The translations under genes and the position numbers were made by a program. A stretch of 64,000 nucleotides of DNA from Salegentibacter_A chungangensis (GTDB taxonomy: Bacteria > Bacteroidota > Bacteroidia > Flavobacteriales > Flavobacteriaceae), in the NCBI RefSeq assembly GCF_042678405.1, contig NZ_JBHTLI010000001.1:1116001-1180000 (forward strand). The letters run 5' to 3'. Under the pieces are notes generated by a model, which made no database searches, had not been told where the DNA came from, and worked only from the letters and a program-made list of their open reading frames with translations. This document shows, piece after piece, positions 25,025 to 38,100 of this stretch. Numbering within the stretch: the stretch's first letter is position 1; each line of letters starts with the position of its first letter.

Positions 25025-28000
25025 TTATTTACCAATAATCACCTTTTTCGAGAACCATTGGGTTCCGCTGAATACTTTTACGATATAAACACCGGCGCTT
25101 AATTGTTTTTCTCTTTTCAGGGAGATGAACTTCTCAACGGGTTGTTCTTTAAAGCTATCCACCGTTTGACCGTTGAGATTATATATCATAACCTTATCTA
25201 CGGCTAGGAGGTTTGGATTTCCAAGTATGAACTCCATATCCTTTCTCGAGTAGCGAATATTAAATTCTATTTCCCGGGGTAATTCCTGTACCTCCTTAAT
25301 TTGTTTGGTGAAAACCAGTTCATATCTGTCATTAAAAGTACCCGGGGTAATATCAGTTTTATAAGCTTTCTTTCTAAGGTTGTAATATGTAGTGTCGCTA
25401 TTGTCCTTCAGATAAATATCCATATGATCTGGGAGATTTTCCAGTTCATCAATTTCGATTTCAAATTTACCTTCTTCGCTTATTTTTATTCCAAGAGGCA
25501 ATTTTTGATCTAAATTGAAGTTGGGAACGGCCTGGATCACAAACTCTGAATTATTTATCAGCCAGTACATGTCCTCTTTATTATCATCGATCAGGGGAGC
25601 ATCATAACCCAGGTCAAAACCGTTGGTTGTTTTACTATCTGCGGTAACCAATATTTGTCTATGGTAGCCTGCTGGGGAATGAAAAGCCAGTCTTATCTTG
25701 TATCTTGTGTCCTGAGCAAAAGAAGTTCTTTGATCATTAGTGAGGGATGTTTTGGCCTGAGTTAAGAATTGGGAGCTTCCTGACTGCTCTCTTACAAAGG
25801 CGCGCTGCCCGTTATTAAAAATAATGTCTCCTCCGCTGATATTGTAATTTCCGGAAACTGATTCGTCCAACAAAGTGTTTACAAAGAAGCCCTGTGCAAC
25901 CGGGATATACCTTCTTGGAACTTTAGAGCCTTTGCTTCCGTTGGCATTGATTCGGGCGTCTGTTGAAGCTGCAGGCACACCGCCGGAAAGGTTGTAGGTG
26001 GCATATCCTCCAACATACTCTCTAAGTACGTGGCTATTTTCCTGACCAAAGTGGTCCCACAAATAAATCGCTCCATTGAAAACATTTTGACTGTTAGTTC
26101 CACCTTCAACGTCCTTAAGATTATCCCTGATAAATTGTTCGGCATCTAAGGCAGAAGGGTAGGGGTTGCCTACAAGACGGTTTTCGTTATTCGAGATACT
26201 TAGTTTGATGATTCCATTATTAGGTTTCCCTTTAAAGACATAATTCTGCCTGCTTGAAATGGAAGCGCTGCCCGAAGTGCCTTTCATGGTAAAGCCTTCC
26301 CCTGCATCTAAATGTTTAGAAGCTCCAATATAATGCCATTCTCCATAGGTGTCAGCGGTTCCGTGAAAAGTATAGAGCCAGTACGTGCTTATATGTTTAT
26401 CGCCACTGTAACTTCCATCGGCATAATAAAATGGATAGCCAAATGATATAGGTCTGGGTGAGGAAGAAGAAGTACCATCTTTAAGGATGCCGGCAATGGT
26501 GTAGCCCGAATTGTTTGAACTTCCCTGAGGGCTTACAGGAGAGGTCCAGTAATTGTAATTAAAGCTGTTTTCCGTTCCCTGCTGATCTCTTTCTAAATAT
26601 CCGGAGCTACTCTCATCCAGAATACTTCCTTCGGTTTGTACTAATTGAGATTCACCTACCAAGTCAATATTCCCATTCAGTTTTAAATAATGAGTGATGG
26701 TAAGTCCCTGGCCAGAATTATTCTCATTTTTGGTTTCGCCCTCGGTGGCCATTGTTAAAAGACCACTTTCGGAGATAAGCCCAAGTAAGTGGATGTCTCT
26801 GCTCCCGGAGCTGATATTGTTTGAGATCCTAGCTATATTCCAGTTAATAGGCTTTCCGTTAATGCCGTTACTGTTGGGTGGATCCCACACATTTGGTTTG
26901 GCCCAGGTATTATCAGTTCCCCAGGGAGAATCATTGACAGAGAAGTATGGAAGCGGGGCAGTGTTTTCCTGAGAGGTTTCAATATTCCTCAGTTTACCAT
27001 CAATTTTGTTGGTTTTAACGGTTGATAAATCTAAAGTATACCCGTTCACGGTTTCATTTGCCATAAGCCGGTAATATCCTCTTAATCTGTTCCAGGAAAG
27101 GTCTCCCGGTACATTCAGAGGTAAAACTGTTCCTTTTGCGGCCCCTCCGTTAGTTTCAAGACGTTGGTTCATCATAAATCTAAGCTGCTCTTCTGATAAG
27201 GCTTTATCCCAGATCCTAACTTCTTCAATCCACCCGTGAAAATGATTTTTTGGCTTCTCAGGTGTTTCCGAATTATACATGGCACCTATGAGGAAGGGAC
27301 TAGCAATAATTGAAGGGTTGGTGGCAGAACTGCTTCCTACCAAAAGCCCATCTACATATAGCTGAATTTTAGAACTCTCATAGATCACTGCAAGATGATA
27401 CCATCTGTCAGTATTAATTTTTGACGAAGTTGAGACCGAGTTGCTTCCCCATCTGAAGGTTGGCGCTCCGCTATTTACAATAAGGTCGAAGCCTCCTGCT
27501 ACAAGGTTATTCGTGTTACGTTTTGAAAGTACTGTTTTAACTCCGGTTAAAGATTTAAGTTTAACCCAGGCTTCTAGGGAAAATGAGCCGCCATCCAGGC
27601 CATAATTATCTCCAAAGTCAACATAATCATCTATCCCATCAAAATCCAGGAAGCTGCATGCTGAGTTAAAGCTAATTTCGAGATTTTCACTTGAGGGGCA
27701 GGTGCCATCTTCATTAGCAATGGTCCAGGTTAGAACATATGTTTGTCCGGCATTCCCTGTGAATGCAGAGGTTGGATTGTTGGGTTCGTCAATAATACCA
27801 TCGGTTCCGGAAGTGATTTCCCAGGTGCCTTTCCCTAAATCTGGCGTGTTTCCGGTTAAAGTTGTAGAGGTAACCCCACAACCAAAACTTTGATTTTCTC
27901 CGGTTTGGGCTAAGGTAAGTTCCTCCGGTTCGGTTACGGTGACTGTTTTTAAGGTCTGGCAACCATTGGCGTCGATCACGGTAACGGTATATTCACCTGC

Positions 28001-31000
28001 CGCGAGACCTGATGCGGTTGCAGTAGTTTGTTGGGAAGGATCATTCCATAAATATTCATATGTTCCATCCTCGAAAGGTGTTCCTCCCTCTGCTGTTACA
28101 CTTGCTTCTCCTAAGCTACCAAAACATTCTGGATTTTCTACAGTGGTACTGGCAATGATATTGGTAGAGGGTTCCTCTATTGTTGTAGTAACAGAGGTGG
28201 TATTTCCTCTGGAATCCCTGACATATACCGTATGCTCCCCAGCCTTTAAGTTATTGAACTTATTAGAATTGTCGTACGGATCTCCTTCACCGGTTAAATT
28301 GAAGCTATATGGAGCATAACCTCCTGAAACACTAACCGAGATACTTCCGGTGCTGTCTCCTTTACATAAAATATGGGTGGGTGTGGCTACTGCCGATAAT
28401 GGTGTGGGTAAGATTACTGGCTCATCCTGTGAATAACAGAAGGCATTGTTGTTCTGCCCGCATTTTTTATGCTCCACATTTGTCCAGGTAACATAAAAAT
28501 TCTCCACATCCAAATTATCACCACATTCAAAATCAATAGGATCTAATGTAAGTCTTATGAAGCCTCCAATTTTATTTTCTTTACTGTCGTTAGGATCATC
28601 ATTTATGTCATCACCAGACCTACAACCTCCTGCATAAGAGACTTTGGTGTCTCCGGGGGTGTTGGTGTTGGAAATTTTATAGATTAACTCAATATACGGG
28701 TTATATGCATTTGCACTCTTATCAATAGAGATGTATATATACTTTGCAACCGAGTTATCACATAGAACCTGATCTGTAATACTTAACGGATCTCCGTTGG
28801 CATTTCCTATATAAATATTATCCGGGTTAAAAACAAAATTTTCAGATTTACCACAGGGCTCGTAACAGTTACCTACATAATTTTGTTGGGTTACTTTAAA
28901 GGTTTCACCAGTATCATCAGTTATTGTTAGAGTTACAGTTTTGTTTCCTGTAGAACCGTAATATACTCTATGTTCACCCGTTCCGCTACGAACTGGATCT
29001 GTGGCACCACTGCCAAAATCCCATTCATATGTATAAGGAGCAACTCCTCCTACAGCGGTTAAGTCTTTTACTTCAAAATAGGAAGTTCTAATGGCATTTT
29101 GATCTCCTTCATCCTCACATACACTTCTGGAAGCAATAAATGCTTCAATGGCGTCTATAATTGTAAAGGTATCGGTGAAGGTGCAGCCGTTATTATCGGT
29201 CACGGTAACTTCATAATCTCCCGCTAAAAGATTGGTGGCTGTCTTTGTTGCAGCGAAGACTTCGGTTTCGCCGGCTTTTCTCCATTCATAGGTGTATCCC
29301 GGAGTCCCGCCGGTAGGGTTTGCAGTTGCTGTACCTGAAGCGCTTCCATACGAAGTGGTTCTGGTGGTGCTTATTTCAACTTCCAGGGGTGCGCTGGGTT
29401 GCGTGATCTCGAAATTTTCTTCTAAGATCACTATACAATTGGTGTTTACAGCATCTTTGATGTAGAGGGTGTAGCTTCCTGCCGTTAAGCCTGTTATTTC
29501 TTCAGATGAATTATACCAGGTTGTTTGGTCAAGGCTGAACTGATAACTGCCGGAACCTCCGGAAGGATTGGAGATGCTTAATTTCCCGTCATTACCATCA
29601 AAGCAGCTCACATTTGTCTTAATAATATCCGCATTTAACTTATCCGGTTCAGAAATATTCACGATTTTTTGCAGGGCACATCCTTTGGAATCCTGAACAA
29701 AAATGGTGTGAGACCCTGCAGAAAGACCTTCAAAAGTAGTTGCTGGAGAGAAATCGATGTTATTAATAGAATACAGGTAATCTCCATTTCCACCTGTAAC
29801 TGTACCAGCCGTTATCGTTCCGTCACTACCGCCAAAGCAGGTGACGTTAGTTGATGAGGGAGCTGTCATAGAGAGCTCAGTTGGCTCGTCTATAGTGAAA
29901 CCTGTCTCATATGTACAATTATTTTCGTCCTGAACGGTAAATACGTAATCACCCGGGGCAAGATTGGAGAAATCTGTAGAAGCTTGATAATTCCTGCCGG
30001 TGATTTTGTACTTATAAGTGCCAACTCCACCTGAAACTGTACCTGCACTAACAGATCCATCAGCATTACCAAAACAACTTACAGGTTCAACTTCAGGAGC
30101 GGTCATTATTAAAGGCTCAGGTTCTGTAAGAATAATATCTAAATCTGTAGCGCAGTTATTGGCATCCTTAACTGTAACTGTATAAGTTCCTGCAGTTAAT
30201 CCGCTTCTGGAATTCCCGGTTTCAGTAGATCCCTGCCATTCATATGTATAGGGGGGTGCCCCTCCTGATGCTGTAATGCTGATCTCTCCGGTTGCCGCTC
30301 CATTACATAATATATCTGTGGTCTGGGCTTCTGCTTGAACGGGATCTATGGTTACTGTTTGCTGGGCTGTAGAAATATTTCCGTTTCCATCATCAAAACT
30401 CCAGGTTATCTGATATGTTCCCTCACTGGAATAGGTTAGGGGATCTGAAGTTGTTCCGGTAATATCACCAATACAGTTATCTGTAGCTACAGGTTTTGAA
30501 ATGGTCTTTTCACAACCCCAAAGTACATTCTCAATATTCGGCACAACAGGGGCTTCATTGTCCAATACAGTAACGTTTTGCTCTACAGGTTCTGCAGCAT
30601 TGCCATTAGCGTCGGTAACGGTCCAGGTAATTACGGTTGTTAATCCTACAGGGTATTCTGCATTCAAAGCCTTTCCGTCACTACGAACTCCTGATGGTGT
30701 TCCCACCTGACAATTGTCACTGGCCGTTGCCGGATTTATAGTAACCATTGCCCCACAAGCCCCTGCATCATTATTTACCGTAATATCTGAATCTGCTAAA
30801 ATTATTGGTTTTTCATTGTCAGTAACAGTTACGGTTTGTGTTGCGGTTGCGGTATTGTTGGAATCGTCGGTTACTGTCCAGGTTACCGTTGTGCTTCCTA
30901 ATGGAAAAGTTGCGGGAGCATCATTGGTCACCTGCTTAACCCCGCAATTATCATTTGTTGTTGGATTGCCGAGGGTCACTCCAGAAGCGCTACAAGCTCC

Positions 31001-31964
31001 ATTATCACTGTTTACGCTAACATTTGAAGGCGCGGTGATAGCTGGGTCTTCATTGTCAGTAACAGTTACGGTTTGTGTTGCGGTTGCGGTATTGTTGGAA
31101 TCGTCGGTTACCGTCCAGGTTACCGTTGTGCTTCCTAATGGAAAAGTTGCGGGAGCATCATTGGTCACCTGCTGAATCCCACAATTATCATTTGTTGTTG
31201 GATTACCGAGGGTCACTCCAGAAGCGCTACAAGCTCCATTATCACTGTTTACGCTAACATTTGAAGGAGCGGTGATAGTTGGGTCTTCATTGTCAGTAAC
31301 AGTTACGGTTTGTGTTGCGGTTGCGGTATTGTTGGAATCGTCGGTTACCGTCCAGGTTACCGTTGTGCTTCCTAATGGAAAAGTTGCGGGAGCATCATTG
31401 GTCACCTGNNNNNNNNNNNNNNNNNNNNNNNNNNNNNNNNNNNNNNNNNNNNNNNNNNNNNNNNNNNNNNNNNNNNNNNNNNNNNNNNNNNNNNNNNNNN
31501 NNCACCTGCTTAACCCCGCAATTATCACTTGTTGTTGGATTACCGAGGGTCACTCCAGAAGCGCTACAAGCTCCAGGATCATTATTTACATTTACTTTTG
31601 AAGGAGCGGTGATAGTTGGATCTAGGTTGTCCTCGACAACTAAATTAATCTCTTTTACTGCTGGATCATTATTGCTATCGGTAACAGTTATAGTATAGGT
31701 TCCCGGAGCGAGATTTGAAATGTCCTGATTAGTTGAAGAATAACTGCCAGGACCTGACCAGGAATAAGAATAGGGAGTAGCACCTCCGGAAATTGAAATT
31801 GAGATCGAACCGTCTGATGCCCCGTTACAGGAAACATTTACGGCAGAGTCAACTGTTATAGCAGGAGCTGCGTATTCGTTTGAGGCTGATAAATATGTTC
31901 CCGAAAATATTAAAAATAACACCAGGCAATTTTTGAATATTTTGGGCAGAGTAATTTTTCCCAT
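25025..31964 (-). CDS. Giant T9SS-exported multidomain surface protein 1 (HYR, SprB-type, PKD and LamG modules), with assembly gap
   Basis: One gene of about 2,300 residues, interrupted by 94 N at 31409-31502 which shift the frame artificially. From the N-terminus: signal peptide (LPKIFKNCLVLFLIFSGTYLSA), a SprB-type repeat (SCNGASDGSISISISGGATPYSYSW), near-identical HYR repeats (QVTNDAPATFPLGSTTVTW), a further Ig-like unit, five SprB-type repeats (SCFGNADGSV, TCFGGSDGTI, SCFDGNDGKL), a PKD-like domain (YEWDFGSGATDP), two more SprB-type repeats, a LamG/concanavalin-like domain (LDFDGIDDYVDFGDNYG), a roughly 600-residue segment shared with the neighbouring giant, and a type A T9SS sorting domain (VMIYNLNGQTV ... 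AGVYIVKVFS ... KKVIIGK). Probably a cell-surface adhesin. The ATG at 31964 is favoured over an upstream TTG. Confidence 0.9.
30813..31620 (-). repeat. Near-identical 237-bp tandem repeats encoding HYR domains
   Basis: The landmark GTCACCTG recurs at 30927, 31164 and 31401, exactly 237 bp (79 codons) apart, and the units between differ by only a few bases. The array runs into the assembly gap and resumes on its other side. Confidence 0.95.
31409..31502. other. Assembly gap (94 N)
   Basis: Unknown sequence inside the HYR repeat array. The flanks both read CACCTG, and the distance between equivalent repeat landmarks across the gap is 100 bp rather than a multiple of 237, so the N count is only a placeholder. 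Confidence 0.99.
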
Positions 31965-32130
31965 AGGCAATTGGTAGTTGCAAATCAGGGATAAAATTAC
32001 ATATTATTAATTAATCAAAGCAGTTTTTCTTAAAAAAATACAGGTTTAAGTGTCTAAAAAACAGGATGAAAGGTTTGATTTATTCTCTACACACCTATTT
32101 TGTAAGATAAAACTTACATTTATGTAGGAA
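31965..32130 (-). promoter_or_regulatory. Upstream region of giant protein 1
   Basis: 166 bp between the two giant genes. No TAnnTTTG box was found. A small inverted repeat TACAT/ATGTA (32115-32126) overlaps TATGTAGG, which resembles TACGTAGG upstream of giant gene 2. A short AT-rich stretch precedes the start. Confidence 0.35.
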
Positions 32131-35100
32131 CTACTTCATAATGAACTTTTTATCTATTACTCCTTTTTCGCTTTTCAGTTTAACTATATAAACAGCAGAT
32201 CTAAACTGTCTAACTTTAAGAATGAACTCTTTAGCCTGTTCAATATCATCAAATGACTGGATCATTCTGCCGTTGAGGTCATAGATCATTACCTCCGAAA
32301 TTTCAAGTTCATCAGGATTAAATACCTTCAATTCTCTGGTATTACGGTAATACCTAAGATCTACACTCTCTGATAATGGAGCTTCGGGTTCAGTTTCTAC
32401 CTGAGGAGCAAATATGATTTCGAACCTGTTATGCACATCTCCAGGTTCTGCAATTGCATCATAGAATCGTTCTGTTAGGTTATGTACACTGTCTAAGGCT
32501 TTATCTCGTAAGTATACCTGTTTTTTTGCCGGCCAGTTTTGGAGGGAATCGATCTGAATTTTGAACCATCCATTTTCCTTGACCTTTAGCCCAAGGGGTA
32601 AAACTTGATCCTTGTCAAAGTCCGGTACGGCTTGTATCACAAGTTTTTGACTGTCAATCAGCCAGTACATATCTTCAGCATTATTCTCAATTAGAGGGGC
32701 ATCATAGCCAAGATCAAAACCATCTGTGGTGATTTCATCTTCAGTAGCTAATAATTGCCTGTGGTAGCCTAAAGGAGAATGAAACTTCAGCCTTATTTTG
32801 GCTCTGGTGTCAAGTTCTGCCGTTTGCCTGTTTTGAGATCTGTGCATCAGGAATATCGAGGATGCGCCTTCTCTGATCCCTGCTCTTTGACTATTCTTAA
32901 ATACAATATCTCCTCCCTGTACATTTATTCCATTATTTAAGTTATCGTCTAATCCCGTATTCACAAAGAAGCCCTGAGCAACTGGAATATATCGTTGCGG
33001 TTCTTTTGTTCCTTTTGCATCATTGTCATTTATTCTTTCATCATTCGAAATAGCAGGGATCCCTCCTGCAAGGGTGTAGGTGGCATAACCACCAACATAT
33101 TCTCTTAGAATGTGCGTTTGCCCTGCAAAATGATCCCAGAAATAGATAGCTCCGTTAAAGATATTACTTGTATTAGTAGCACCGGCTACTTGTGCAGAGT
33201 TGAGATTGTCTAATATAAAGAGATCGGCATCCATAGCACTTGGGTAAGGATTCCCTATCAAATAGTTTTGAGTCATTCCTATGTTTCTGGTAAAATCCCC
33301 ATTGTGAGGTTTACCTTTAAAGACATAGTTCTGACGGTCACTAATGGCTGCACTACCTTCGGTTCCTTTCATTGTGTAACCCTCACCGGTTCTCAAATTG
33401 CCGTTAGCTCCAATCCAGATCCATTCTTCATACACATCGGCAGTACCTCTAAATCTCCACATCCAGTAGGTGCTGAGGGTAATTGGAGAGGTAAGGGCAC
33501 CATCCGCAGCGGCATAAGGATATTGGTAATTAATTGGACCGGGGTTGACAGAATTCGTTCCGTCATATAATACCTGGTTTATTGAATAATCTGCATTATT
33601 TGCTGCTCCCTGAAGGCTTACCGGGCTTGACCAGTAGTTATAATTGTAACTGCGTTTTGTTCCCTGTTGGTCACGTTCTAGCCATCCTTGGCTGGCTTCT
33701 GCCAATAGGCTGCCCTGGTCCTGAAGTAACTGGGATTCTCCTACAAGATCTATGTTTCCGTCAAGGAGTAAGTAATTTGTAACCCTCAACATTTGTCCGG
33801 TGTTATTCTCATTTAAAGCTCCTCCTGCGGCCATAGTAAGTAGTTTTCCGGGAGTATCAGATAATAAACCTAAGACAGTAATGTCCCGCGATCCAGAGTC
33901 AATATTATGAGAAACCTGAGCGATATTCCACTCAATAGGGGTTCCGTCTACCCCGGTGCTGTGTGGTGGATCCCAGACTGCTGGCCGAATCCATGTATTA
34001 TCTGTTCCCCAGGTTTGGCCATCTGTTGCAGAAATATATGGTAGGGGAGCGGTATTTTGCTGATTGGTCTCCATATTGTGCATTCTTCCGGGTTCTGATG
34101 TTTGAGCCAGGTCTGGGGTTAGTCCATTATTAGGCATAAGAGCAGGATCAAATGCAACAAGATTTGCCGGGTCTGGGTTTGACGAGATTAATCGGTAATA
34201 GCCCAAAAGATCTGAATAAACAAGACCATCCGGTACATCCATAGGAATTAGTTCTCCCATTTGGGCACCGTTGTCTATCAATCGCTGGTTCATCATAAAC
34301 CTGATCTGGTTTTCTGTAAGCGGCTGATTCCATATCCTCACTTCTTCAATCCATCCGGAAAAATAATTATCTGGCTGTTGAGTAGTGTCGTCATATCCCG
34401 CGCCGATAAGGAATGGGAAAATACCTCCGGAACCTTGACTACTCCCAGAAGTTTCTTTAGAGTCGGAAATTTCAATTCCATCAATATATAATTTAGCGGT
34501 TCCTCCTCCGAAGGTGACTGCCAGGTGATACCATCTTCCATCTAAATCTAAACTTTTATTAGAGGTAATGGGTGTACCGCTCCATTTAAAGACAGGCTTA
34601 GCGCCTGCATTCAGGTATAATTCATATCCTTCACCGGCAAGTATGGTTGCGACTTTACCTGTTCCGGGACCATTCTCAGACTCCGGGCGCACCCAGGCTT
34701 CAATACTTTGGGCGCCGGAATAAGAATCTTCTATGGCAACATAATCATCAATTCCATCGAAATCGAGAGTCGTGCAATCAAGAACGCCGAAGGTAAGATC
34801 ATCATAAGTGACCTCGCAGGGACTGTCCGGGTCCTGGGTTATCTTCCATCGTACAACATATTGTCCGGGCACGCCGGGGGTAAATACAGCATTAGGGTCA
34901 TTGATCGGCTCTATAGAAGGATCATCATTTGTGAAGTGGCTGGGTGAATAAGTATATCCTGCCGGTCCTGAAACCAATTCCCAGGATGCGGTAGATTCAT
35001 CATCTTCGGGGAATTCTGTTACTTCACCCTGATATGCGCCTGTGATCACTCCATTAAGCTGAATTTTATCATCGCCGCAATCATCTTCTATAGCAGTGGC

Positions 35101-38100
35101 TGTCGAAGTATAGTTGTCAAATACATAAACACTTATCGTTTCGAAATTTTCGACATTGGAGCAGGTATTACCATTTGAGTCAAGAACTACTTTTGTTCTT
35201 ACCTCAAAATTATTCCATCCAATTAAAGTTGGAGTGTAAGTTTCTGTATTATTAGTACCTATCAGGATAGGGTTATCCGGGTCAGTATAATCTGTCCATT
35301 CCATCGTAAGCCCTTGCGGCCCTTCAGGGATAGCTATATTATCTATCGCCCAGACATCACCAATTCTTGTTCCTACATAGCTGAATCTTATTCTGAGGTT
35401 ATTAAAGCCTACATAATCACCAAGATCAATTTGGATCTTGTTTTCGGGCCTTGTGTCTATTGTTCCCAATCCGAAATCTGCTAAATGATCACTGGTTATT
35501 CCCTGGTCGGTTTCAGTAGGAGTTTTGTAGTATAGTGTTGTATAGGTGTTACCACCATCGGTTGAGATTTCCACGCTTATGGAGGCTCCTGGGGTAAGGT
35601 TGTATGCCTGGTCAAAAGTAAGGATTCCGGGGTCTGTTGCTGAAATGCCGAATACAGGAGTTTCCATAGTAGCCGAATTATTGCTCGATACTACGGCGAA
35701 ACCTTTGTTCCCATCCTCAATTCCGGATCCCCACTCCGTATCATAAAAGCTATAGGGCGGTGTGAGATTTGCGGTAGTGAACGGGTGAGGAGTTGCACGT
35801 TTCCACCTGTCAGGCCTCGTGTTATTCGCATCTGTATCAAACCCGATATCCGTTGTACTTCCGTTTCTTCTTACTCTCCATCCGTGATTGGTTATCCCGG
35901 CATTATCGAAATAACCGTCATCATTAATGGTAGATCCGCTCTGGTAACCGGTTTCAGAACTTAAACGTACTTCCTCACCAAAACATACAACTCCGGGGTC
36001 TACTGTTACCGGATTAGGTTTAATATCTGAAGGGATCACACTGATGATAGCTGTTTCTGAAAATACATTTGGAGTACAGGCCCCGCTGGCTATTTCAACA
36101 CGGAACACGGTAGTCTCGGAGATATTTAAGTTTTCGATCTCATTAGCCGAAAGACTAAGGCCGGTAAAGCCTGAAATCGTCGACCAGCTGGTGGCAGAAG
36201 CACCCCTGTATTGCCATTGTACCACCTCACCAATAATTCCGGTAAGGTTTAGAGGTGCTGCATAACCGGCCCCCGGATTTTCACATACGAGAAATACGCG
36301 GTCCCCTGTTGCAAAATTCAGTTCTCCACCTTCAGGAACGGGGTCTATTTGAATGTCAAATTCTGCTGAATAAACGTCGGTACAAACCCCGCTGCTTAAA
36401 AGGACCCTGAAGCTTGTAGCTTCCTGCAGGTTCATATCAGTAAAATCGAAAGTTGTAAGTCCGGCAGAATTTGCGATTGGAGTCCAGGCGGAAACCGAAG
36501 CATTGTTGTATTCCCATTGCTCGATGTTCCCTTCCTGGCCGGTAAGCTCAAGACTTCCGCTGGTGTTGGTGATACACAGGCTGGATGGTCCGTCCAGGGT
36601 GCCGCCAACGGGGAGAGGGTCTACCGTGATCGTAAATTCATCGGTATTTATACAACCGGCAGAGTTGGTTGCCGTAATGGTATAGGTTGTGGTTTCCGTT
36701 GGAGAAAGATCTGCAGAACTGCCGGTGAAGCTATTTCCGTTAGCATCCTCCCAGAGGAAAGTGGTGGAATTACCGGAGTCATTCGTGTCAGATACTTCTG
36801 CTGAAACCGTGTCTCCCTCACAAATTGTAGCGTCAGCCGGAGGAACAATTAGTGGAAGTTTATTAATATTTACAGTGATCTTCTCTCTTTCTCCTTCACA
36901 ATTATTAATATTTGTCTGGCTCACCCAATATTCAAGAGTTCCGGCGGCCGTTGTCTGCGGGCTCGGAGCTTCGGTCAATGGAGTAGTTGAAGAAGCACTA
37001 TCATACCAGTTGAGAGTGGCATCAGTCTCCGGAGTGGCAGTTAGGGCAGAAGCTGTTTCCCCAAGACAATAATTTATGGTAGTTCCATCAACTGTGGGTT
37101 TATCTGGTCTTGCATAAACAAAGACTTTGATCATAGCAGGATCACTTTCACAAAAAACAGGCGTTTGTGTGACATAATAAGTGAATTCAGCCGGACTGTC
37201 GGTAACCGGAACAGGGGCACTGGATAGAGGATTCATATTTTCATCATACCATTCCAGATTAGTGCCGTTTGCTGTTAAAGCAACCGCTGTTTCACCTGTA
37301 CAATACTGAACATTTTCTACCACCGGAGCATCCGGAACCGGATTTACTTCCAGTTTGAAAGAATTTGAAATTGCTTCCGGGCAGGTAAAATTGTTTTGGG
37401 ATCCGTCAACCTTAACTGCGTAGGAACCTTCATCAGACTCTGTGACATTGTTAATGGTTAGAATTCCTTCATATACATCAAACGTGTAATCTTCATAATT
37501 ACTGAGAGACTGAATTTGGCTTGTTACCCTGGTTCCGTCAATTGCGATTGGATTTCCGTTTGAGTCGATCCACTCAAAATCAAGAGGTGCGCCATTGGCG
37601 TGAACTACAAACCTGAAGCTCACCGTTTCATTTCCTGTTTCACAAACCACCACATCCACTGCAGGTTCTACGATCACAATATCCTCATCTACATTTAATG
37701 TCACAATATCAGACTGTACCTGAGAAGCTTCGGTAGGAGTGCAGGCATTGGTACCCGATACCATTACGTAGTATTCTCCTGCATCTTCAGAAGTAGCTAC
37801 TGGTAAGGAAAGTACTGGAGATTCAGCTCCGGGTATGGCGCTGCCGTCCTTATACCACTGATAAGTAAGGTCATCTCCCGTAGCTGTGACAGAAAATTCA
37901 GCATCCTGAGTGGAGCAGATTCCAATGTTGAATGGCTGGGAAGTAATTTTCACCTCCTCGTAAATGGAGATGTCTAAGGTGGCCACTTCTTCAGGACATC
38001 CACCAAATGCAGGGATTGTATAGGTTATAGTATAATCACCCGAATTCTCATTGCCGGGATTTATACTTCCGTCATTCGGATCTATAGTTAATCCTGTTGC

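Noticed and set aside
30714..31175. Plus-strand frame of 153 codons inside giant gene 1 (and similar frames up to 37 kb)
   Set aside because: Mirror frames of biased, repetitive Thr/Val/Gly codons in the real minus-strand genes; no domain or start context.
30813..31408. CRISPR-like regular repeats
   Set aside because: The 237-bp units are contiguous coding HYR repeats without unique spacers.
31395..31601. Frameshift or pseudogene in giant protein 1
   Set aside because: The frame change coincides exactly with the 94-N gap inside a repeat; correcting the gap to the 237-bp repeat phase restores one frame.
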